Below, piece after piece: positions 56,500 through 64,000 of a stretch of 64,000 bases of DNA. The translations under genes and the position numbers were made by a program. A model generated the notes under the pieces. The model worked only from the letters and a program-made list of their open reading frames with translations, searched no databases and was not told the origin of the DNA. Position 1 is the stretch's first letter. Every line of letters begins with the position of its first letter. Origin of the DNA: Hyparrhenia diplandra (Eukaryota; Streptophyta; Magnoliopsida; Poales; Poaceae). Location of the stretch: the NCBI GenBank assembly GCA_015847255.1, contig JADLZK010010889.1, forward strand, positions 1 to 64,000, given 5' to 3'.

Positions 56500-56860
56500 A
56501 TCGAGAGAGAGCACATACACTTCAAATGAGAGGGGAGAGAGAGGGGAGGAGAAAGAGGGAGAGGGAGGGGAGGGAGAGAGAGAAGGAGAGGAGAGAAGAG
56601 GTACCTTTAAGAGGGAGAGAGGGAGAGGGAGAGATCAAAACTAGATCTCAAAAAGAAAGGGGGAGAGAGAGGGGAGAGAGATAAAGGGGAGGGAGGGGGA
56701 GAGAGAGGGGAAGAGAAAGAGCACAAGCCACATTCAATTACATCTAAAAAAGATGGAGGACCATGCATAGGAGAGAGGGAGAGAGGGAGAGGGAGAGAAA
56801 GAGGGAGAGAGGGAGAGAAAAGAGGGAAGAAAGAGAGGAAATACCCCCTAGCGGTGCCAA
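56500..56860. repeat. Polypurine GA/GGGAGA tract
   Basis: Plus-strand runs of GAGAGGGAGAGAGGGGAGG-type sequence extend over about 300 bp with short breaks, just upstream of the TNP2 start on the minus strand, where they are a CT-rich leader. Such leaders are common in plant promoters; triplex DNA is possible. Confidence 0.8.
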
Positions 56861-58872
56861 ACTTCAATCAATCCACCCCCACCCCCCAGAAATGGTGTTT
56901 TCTAGAGTTTTGAAGCTCAAAACCCTAGAAAATGGTGAAGTTCCCGTGGGGAAGAAGAAGGTTGAGCTGTATTTATAGCCCGGACTTTTCGTGGCGGGCA
57001 TTAAAAAAAACCGCCACGGTTAATGGCGATTAACCGTGGCGGTTATTTTATAAAGACCGCCACGGTTAATCGACAACCGTGGCGGTTTTTCCCGGGCGGG
57101 GCTGCCACGCCAACTATTTTTCCGTGGCGGTTTTCTAAATGCCCGCCACGGAAAATGAAAAATAAACATTGTGCAAAATCAAATTCGTAGTAGTGATCCG
57201 CCCGGGGGGGAGTAAGGGCAGCTAGATCCGGCCGCTCCACCGCCGCATCCGTGTGTGGGGAGGAGGGGCACCGGATCGGCCTAAGGATGAGTTGGCACCG
57301 CCGCCGGGTGGTGTAGGAGTCGCCGGATCTCCCTCATGCTTCTGGTCCATGTCGCCACAGCCCTGTCCGGCACCGCCCTCCTCCGACCTGGCCGAGGGAG
57401 GAAGGGAGCTCCGACCTCCCACGCCCCCACATCCGAGCGGTGGGAAGGAGGGGGACCGGAGACACGGCACACCGGCCTGCTACGGAGCACGAGCACGGCG
57501 ATCGCGGCGTGAGAAGGGGAGAGAGGAGAGAGAGAGTGGAGGGAGGGAGGGAGCGCGAGCGCCCGCGGAGGGGAGCGCGTGCGATCAAGGCCGCTGGGAG
57601 TGGAGCCGAGTGAGGGAGGATGCTCATGAAAACCTAACTCTCCAATTTATATGAAGCACGCTATTGCCTTATCGGGCCTCGCCCGGTCCTATTGGGCTTC
57701 TGCATTTTTCCGTGAGGGGCGATAAAGGTGTCCGCCACGGAAAATCAATTTATCGTGGATGTGCAAGTTAGGACGCCCGTCACGGTTAATCGATATTAAT
57801 CATGGCGGGCATTTTTAAGTTGCCCGTCATGGTTATCGTTTTTCCGTGACGGGCAAAGATGCCCGCCACGGTAAATAAAAAAGACCGCCACGGTTAATCG
57901 AGGCATTAACCGCGGCAAAAAAAAAAAAAATGCCCGCCACAGTTAATATTTGGGGTGTGTCTTGCAAAATCAATTCTATAGTAGTGGCCACTCCTTGCTC
58001 TCTACTTTGGTGTTGTTGACACATAGGTCCAAATTAATTTTGATGTGAACCAAGTCGTCATTTATACATTAGTAGGCTATGAGAATGCAAAAAACCTTTC
58101 TTATGAAGCTTTTGGATCATGGAAACCCAATGTAGTACCAAATAGGATCTGTTTGTTTGGGCTTATGATTGAAAGGCTACTTTTTTCCTAACTTTTGGCT
58201 GTTTTTTTTTTTTTTGCTATTGTATTTGGTAATCTTTAGGTTCTCACCTTATCAAGAGCCAGAAAAAAATATCTCTGAACCAGTTTCTTAGCTTTTGGTT
58301 CAATTCCTCATAATCTGCTTTTCAGCTTTTCAAAAGGCGATTCAACAGCTAGGCTATTTGTTTTAGTTTTTGTATTGTAACTAGCAAAAGCCGAAACATA
58401 TAGGTCCTTAGTCATCCCAGCGTTCCTACGATTGGGCCTATAAGGTTTGTCGATGATCATAAAATGGAGTCATATATGCTTTTTTCCACACAAGGGGATG
58501 TTGCTTAAGACAGATGCTTTTTTGTAATATCTTACTATTGGTAATTGGAGACGCCAAAGGATTCTACATGATAATACTCATGAGATGTCCTAGAAAAAAA
58601 AGAGAAATACAGTTTTTTATAAAAATAAAATATGTTACCATCTTTACCAAGGGTTGATGTTAAAATTTCTCTCTTGTTCATCTACTCTTGAGGCAAGCAG
58701 TGTGGTGCTGATCCATAACGTGGTTGTTAAGTTGGTTTTTTTTTTCTCTCCATCCAGCAGCAAGGAAGTTCAGGCAATGCGCTCGGACAAATATTACAAG
58801 CTAGGATTTTTAGTTACACCCATCATTCAGCACCGTGCCTGTGCCTGTCCAAGAGTCTACTCTCTTCACTTT

Positions 58873-58880
58873 TATATATA
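58873..58880 (+). promoter_or_regulatory. TATA box of NLR copy B
   Basis: TATATATA about 130 bp before the copy B start codon (59007), as in copy A. Confidence 0.65.
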
Positions 58881-59006
58881 GCATGCTCTGCTTGCGTCTA
58901 CGCATCCCCATAAACCCAATTCCATTTCCTGATCTCTTCTCTGCCGCCCATCCCAGCAAGCAAGCAAATAGCTTGAGTGATTCATCCTGGGCAACCGTGA
59001 GCTACC

Positions 59007-59851
59007 ATGGACCTGGTCACGGGTGCGTTGGGCATCCTCCCTCCAAACTGCTGGAACTCCTGAAGGAGGAGTACAAACTGCAGAAGAGCGTCAGGGTGCA
59101 AGTCCAGTCCCTCTCCCGGGAGCTCGAGAGCATAGACACCGCCCCTCCGCAAGGTGGCGGCAGTGCCATGGGACCAGCTCGACGAACAAGACAAGGTCTG
59201 GGCACGAGACGTCAGGGAGGCATCCTACGACATGGAGGATATCCTCGACACCTTTCTCATTCAAGTTAACGGCCGCCCTCACCCTCAGCCACCTGATGGA
59301 AACTTAGTAAAACGCCTCACAGAGAAAATGGGCCAGCTGAAGTTCAGCTTAAGCAAGGTCAAGGATCGCCACGACATCGCTGGCGCAATCAAGGAAATCA
59401 AAAAGCAACTCCAGGAGGTGGCCGAGCGGCGTGCGAGGTACAGGTTCGATGACGTCCTGGCCAAGCCTGCTGCTGCAACAAGCATTGATCCTCGTCTGTC
59501 GGCTCTGTTCACAAAAAGGTCACAGCTCGTTGGCATGAATATGCAAAAGTCTACGCTTATAAATATGTTATCTGTATCTGTAAGCGACGATGACATGTCC
59601 AACAAGAAGATGAAGGTAGTATGTGTTGTTGGTTTTGGAGGGCTGGGCAAGACCACTCTGGCCAAGAGAGTGTTTGACGAGTTTAAAGCCAACTTCTGTT
59701 GTGCAGCATATGTTTCAGTGGGGCGAATCCCCGACCTGAAGAAAGTCTTCAGAGACATTCTGATTAATCTGGGGCACACTGATTCTAATCTGATGATATT
59801 GGACGAAACGCAGCTCATCAATTCGGTTCGTGGATTCCTCGAGAGCAAAAG
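59007..59851 (+). CDS. NLR copy B exon 1
   Basis: The start codon context (GCTACCATGG) and donor (AAAAG|GTATGG) are kept. Two opposite one-base indels put codons 13-45 out of frame and create an early stop; the frame is open again from about 59154 to the donor, covering the coiled coil and P-loop half of NB-ARC. An ATG at 59154 could start a shorter protein lacking about 49 residues. Confidence 0.85.
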
Positions 59852-59902
59852 GTATGGACGTGCATCACTTAGCTTACTCTTACGCCAACAACTGTTTGCT
59901 TA

Positions 59903-59935
<33 letters not shown>

Positions 59936-60374
59936 ACGGACCTGAAAACTGCAATTTAAATATTGTTATTTAGTTTCCACGCATATGTTAATTCTGCTTG
60001 CCAAAGGTATTGTTGGGCCATTTTGCGCAACGCTCCATGCATATGTTGTTTCTGTTTGCCAAAATGCATTTTTAGAAGGAATGCAATAATTTGATTGTTC
60101 TTTCTTATGAAGACATTAATTTCCATTTCCAGTTCCCAGATAGTGTAAACGCCTCAAGTAGAAAGTCATTGATAATGAAACAGACACTGCCTAGCCATAG
60201 GATCGTGGCCATGTTTTTGATACACTCTGCGTAGCCATGTTTTTGAAACACTCTTTGGTAGAATAGTGTATCATCAACATAGATTAGCCCGGCGGCGGGG
60301 TGGTGGTGTTTTGAGGAGGCGGGCATGGCTACCTTTGTCCATCACTAAGGTCCGCCCCTAGTTTCGCTATATGG

Positions 60375-60885
60375 TGCCCTGGTGAAAATCTTCTTCCGCA
60401 CCAGAAATTTTTGGTTGCATTTCTTTACCTTTCTTCATCCCAGAGAGCATACAAGGAAGGGAACAAAACTATGATTCTGGTGAAAATCTCCTCTCCCGTA
60501 TTCAAATTTTTGTTTTGCTTTTTATTTCCCTTTCTTCTTCCCTGATAATACGCATGGAAGGGAATACAACTAAGATTTGGATGAAAAACTTCCATCCTAT
60601 ACCCAAATTTTTGCTTTCCTTTTCGTTGCCTTTCTTATTCCTGAGATTGGGGTGAAAACTTTCTCTCTCGCACCCCAGTTTTAGTTACTGTCAACTTATA
60701 GACTTGCACTAGAGTTACGGTGATTATTTTGTTGCAACTTCTAAGTAGAATTTGTGTAACAAAAAATTCAGGTGTGGAGAATGAATATTTCACCCGATTC
60801 TTACAGCACCTTCAATCTTGGCGGGAAACTCCTCTAATACACATGAAATTTTTTCTCCCAAAATTTGGGTGTAGGATGGAAGTGA
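60375..60885. mobile_element. Fold-back (MITE-like) element, copy B, right end deleted
   Basis: Same three-unit structure as 8063-8586, but 16 bp containing most of the right inverted end (TTTCACTTGGGTACA) is gone, so this copy can no longer pair fully. Confidence 0.5.
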
Positions 60886-61783
60886 GTTGACAATCCCTTG
60901 TGGTCAATAACATGCCTGTAAATAACATAGTTCAGATTATTAGTTTGAGAAAATATCAACGCATGACTTATAAATGAAGAAAATCTTACGGTTACTAATC
61001 AGAGCCCCTAACAGAGCCAACAAGTTAATCCACATGAGATTTGCTAGGAAAAATTGTTAAATATAGTAACTCTCACAAAACATCAGAAAGATCATGACCT
61101 CAACTTGTTAGAGTCCAATAACCATTGTTAATCAAATCTAATAGATCTATCCTGTTATTTAAAAAAATTATCCACCTCTTACATTATGAGAAAAATATAT
61201 AAAGTAACCTCAAAATCTGCATATAAATTACCCACCTTTGTTATTATGAAACATAATCTAAAGTAACACAATAATTTACATCTAAATTATCCACCTTGCC
61301 ATTATGATACATAATCTACAAATTTGCATCTAAATTATTAATTTCTTCCATTATTACAATTAAACTAAAATACCATTCGAATTAACATCCCAATTACTAG
61401 CATGTCCTACTTTTGAAATAAACATAACTACGTCTATCTATGTTTATCAATTACCCAATTATATAACTATTGATATCTAAAAAAACTAACTTAACTAAAC
61501 CTACATTTTGTTCCATCATGCATATTAAGCACACATGCACACATGCGTAATAAATATATATTTCTGGATTTCAGCAATCATAAAAATTGTTCCTTTAATG
61601 ACTCATATATACCGACAATTCACATAAAATATTACTAAATTGTTATGACATATCTGTATTGGTAATATAGTTTTAAGCACTATCTTTTCATGCAAAATAT
61701 TACTATAAATATTTTTTGATAGAGAAATCATCAATTCTTTAGTAGTGGAGGAGGTTAATGCTGACTAAAAGGTGGATATGGTC

Positions 61784-62796
61784 CACTAGCCCAGTAAAGA
61801 TTTTTGGAGACGGGCATATAGCGCCGGACAACACCGCCTTTGTAAACGCAATTAAAAAAATCTAGCCTGTGAGTCTCATGTGGTGGTCCACCGAGCCCAT
61901 CGTGGTTTCCATTGTGGCCCATCGCCATAGAGCTCACCAGTTCCCGGGGTGCCACCGCAGAGCTTGTTGGTTCCTATGGCCCCGCTGCTGAGCCCTTGGC
62001 CATGCCCCGCATGAGAAGTACCGCCACCGGATCCACTTTTGATATCATAGATGTGCGACGAGCCACACCGGGCGCAGCCACCAAGGAGCTGCCGCCGGAT
62101 CTGCCTCCACCGAATCCTCAAATGGACGGGCGCCGCCATCGGAGAGATACCGCCACCGGCCGGATCTACCTCCACTATGAAAGGGTGAGAAAGAGTTGAA
62201 GGCGAGAGAACAAGAGCGAGAGAGACGTTATGAGGAAAGAGAGAGAAGATGAGGGACTCACCGGTATGCCAGCCTTTCGTGTGTAATCGCATGCCACCGG
62301 TCCGTGATGCGGCGCCTATCTTCGCTGCACCATGCGCCGCCGCCTACAAGCTTGGAACCGGGTGGGATAGAGAGACAGATGGGGTGGAGTGGGCCTCGCA
62401 TGGATGCCCCACTAGGGTCTTCTCGGATGTGCCACGGGGGGGTGGGAGAGAGGAAGACGAGCCGAGGCGGCGGCCGGGTGGGAGAGAGTAGATTGAGAAA
62501 CCCTAGCCAATGTACTTATATACTTGACGGACTCTCGGCTTCGAGATGGGCTGGTTGGGCTTCAGATCTATTAACTGAGGTGGGCCTCCTAAGGCGTCCG
62601 CCTCTTAAAATGAGAATTATTTTCGGACATGGATGTCTTAACAGGCCTGCCTTTGTAAATCGATTTTAAGAGATGTTATCTCCATAAATGAACATTCGCC
62701 TCTGAAAATAGGTGGATATTTTGGGAGACCACCCTATTTTCAGCCTGCCTCCTTTAATGAAACATCTTGTTTCCTAAAATCATGTTTGTGATAGTG
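61784..62796. mobile_element. Non-autonomous CACTA in NLR intron 1, copy B (TSD GTC)
   Basis: Counterpart of 9533-10552 at the identical site, with GTC at 61781-61783 and 62797-62799. Length differs by 7 bp. It was therefore present before the A/B duplication. Confidence 0.9.
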
Positions 62797-63640
62797 GTCA
62801 CCTGATTTATCAAATTCCTTTGCAGTAACCATTGACTGTTAGACGAAAATATTTATTTCATTTTGAAGTTAGCATTCTTGGCTACTACTCGATCTCACTT
62901 CAAGCCCCACCACAGATCATGAACCACATGGCATAGGCTTAAATGACCTTTTATGGCATCATAGTTACAAAGAGTGCAGTCTAGGACCTAGAACCTTTAT
63001 TTTCAATAAAATACACAATGAGAGTTCTGAATAAAATATATGACAGGCACAAGAATTTCAACATAACAAGTGGATAAATGTTTTAGCAACTAATAAGATC
63101 AATATTTGAAAGTCAAGACAACAAGAGCGACCATAGCTTATGCTTGGGATTCAACCAAATGCTTTTTGAAGACAAAATGAGTACCTCCATATAGAAGAAA
63201 AAAAAACTTGCATATTACGGAGCATATATATAGGTATTGCATTAGAAAATGAATGAAGAGAGAGAGTGAATGGTAAGTATTTTTTTATTAGGTGCAGGTA
63301 ACAAGCACGGACTTTATACTAATGTCTTGTAAGATTATAGCATGTGCAATAGCATGAGTTGATGTACTGCTAATAGTAAAATAGTGATCTGCTTTAGGGC
63401 TAACTAGAAAGTTTGGAATACCCTTCTATCGGCCTAGCATCAGTCAATATTTTCTTTTTCTTTTTCCAAGACAGTTACTATGTGAATATTTTTGCATTTT
63501 GCATATAAATCAGTGTTCCGTCATTCATTTTGACAAGCTGGTGGTGACCTGCAGCTAGAATTTTACAGAAACTGTACTGCTTTACAGTCTTTGATGTCCT
63601 TTTGCCTTAATACTAATATGTTTTTATTAAATACACATAG

Positions 63641-64000
63641 GTACTTCATTGTCATCGATGACATATGGGATGAACCTTCATGGAACACAATAAGATATGC
63701 TCTGGATGACAATAACTTGGGAAGTAAAATCATCATTACTACCCGTATTCATGCTGTTGCTGAGAAAGTTGGTTGTTCTTATCAAATGCAACCTCTTTCA
63801 TATGAGAGCTCTAAACAATTGTTCTATGAAAGGATATTTGGCTTCGGGAGCAAGTGTCTGACCTATTTTCTGAAATTTCAGAAAAATATTAAGAAAATGT
63901 GGAGGTGTGCCATTAGCTATCATTACCACATCCAGTTTATTGGCTAGTAAGCCGAGAAATATAAAAGTGTGGTCCGAGTTGTGTGACTCTATTGGTTCTG
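63641..64000 (+). CDS. NLR copy B exon 2, partial
   Basis: Opens RYFIVIDDIWDEPSWNT and reaches ERIFGFGSKC before two one-base deletions shift the frame. GLPL-motif sequence (GGVPLAI in copy A) is still present in another frame. The window ends before the leucine-rich repeats. Confidence 0.85.

Larger units (their letters stand above)
46181..57195 (-). mobile_element. Coding CACTA element of 11.0 kb nested in copy B (TSD ATC)
   Basis: It starts CACTACTACGGGAATG and ends AATTCGTAGTAGTG, with ATC on both sides (46178-46180 and 57196-57198). Copy A has a single uninterrupted GGATCCGCC there. Ends carry the same CCGTGGCGGGC subterminal repeat as the small CACTA it interrupts, so both belong to one family. 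Minus-strand genes are in the order TNP2-type transposase, TNP1/Ptta-like protein, Ulp1-type protease. All have frame breaks, so it is not autonomous as given. Confidence 0.95.
45720..57986. mobile_element. Non-autonomous CACTA, copy B, split by a nested CACTA (TSD GCC)
   Basis: The counterpart of 4080-5352: the same ends (CACTACTACC; CTATAGTAGTG) and the same GCC flanks (45717-45719 and 57987-57989). Its two halves are 45720-46180 and 57196-57986. The same GDILGVDAD-type frame seen in copy A persists in the left half. Confidence 0.92.
59852..63640 (+). other. NLR copy B intron 1 (3.8 kb)
   Basis: Canonical donor GTATGG and acceptor TACACATAG. It contains the CT repeat (59908-59935), the fold-back element (about 60375-60885) and the GTC-flanked CACTA (61784-62796). 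The rest is AT-rich with no gene seen. Confidence 0.88.
44636..64000. repeat. Segmental duplication, copy B (NLR unit, runs off the window)
   Basis: Colinear with copy A (2996-11836). Its left side continues into the full nested CACTA, which shows what copy A lost. Differences from A include the 11 kb CACTA, absence of the 7300-7639 insert, and small deletions at 60884 (16 bp), about 61630 (around 50 bp) and about 63115 (around 30 bp). Confidence 0.93.
59007..64000 (+). pseudogene. CC-NB-ARC-LRR (NLR) gene, copy B, frameshifted, cut by the window end
   Basis: Exon 1 (59007-59851) and the start of exon 2 (63641-64000) parallel copy A almost base for base: MDLVTGALGILP, DMEDILDTFL, GFGGLGKTT and YFIVIDDIW are all present. 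The breaks differ from A: one C is missing near 59040 (stop six codons later), one C is extra near 59142 (frame restored), and exon 2 lacks a C near 63857 and an A near 63883, so the frame is lost after FGFGSKC. Copy A's extra A at 6460 is absent. A substitution gives CCAAY where A has CCAAF. The LRR lies beyond the window. Confidence 0.92.

Overview
The window is plant nuclear DNA, most likely from a grass. The evidence is the dense nesting of class I and class II transposons, the GT-AG introns, and a Pik/RPM1-type CC-NB-ARC-LRR (NLR) disease-resistance gene of the kind that is abundant in Poaceae. The species cannot be fixed from sequence alone. No intact host gene is visible. Every recognisable gene is broken, partial, or part of a transposon. 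No RNA gene or CRISPR array was seen.

Layout. (1) 1-2995 looks like part of a minus-strand LTR retrotransposon. (2) 2996-14250 is NLR copy A: a truncated CACTA end, a 5' flank with a 1.27 kb non-autonomous CACTA (4080-5352), the NLR pseudogene (6369-13654) and a 4.2 kb first intron carrying a fold-back element and a second CACTA (9533-10552). (3) 14.3-20.3 kb is a degraded CACTA with a TNP2-type transposase on the minus strand, abutting the first ~200 codons of an L-type lectin gene. (4) 21.5-25.5 kb is a graveyard of CACTA ends, an LTR-like piece and a Gypsy reverse-transcriptase fragment. (5) 25.5-39.1 kb is a third, older copy (C) of the NLR 5' flank, split by a 12.6 kb Tat-like Gypsy element (26154-38712). 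That element has gag-pol on the plus strand, a 12-unit tandem array, and an intron-containing gene on the antisense strand. (6) 39088-44846 is a CACTA that interrupts the copy C flank and itself hosts a second CACTA (40121-44808) that appears to have captured exons of host enzymes. (7) 44.6-64.0 kb is NLR copy B, nearly identical to copy A. It is expanded by an 11.0 kb transposase-coding CACTA (46181-57195) that sits inside copy B's version of the small CACTA. The NLR B pseudogene (59007-64000) runs off the window.

Target-site duplications and empty sites in paralogous copies give an order of events. Copy C lacks the GCC-flanked CACTA, so it split off first. Copies A and B share that CACTA, so they duplicated later. 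The ATC-flanked 11 kb CACTA is only in B, so it is the youngest. The NLR copies carry different single-base frameshifts, several in homopolymers, so either each copy decayed independently or some indels are assembly errors.

I did not find a convincing new biological system. The observations most worth pursuing are the intron-bearing antisense gene in the Gypsy element, the multi-gene exon capture in the 40.1-44.8 kb CACTA, the coding CACTA inside its own small relative, and the unexplained GCGAAG hexamer excess in the Gypsy element.
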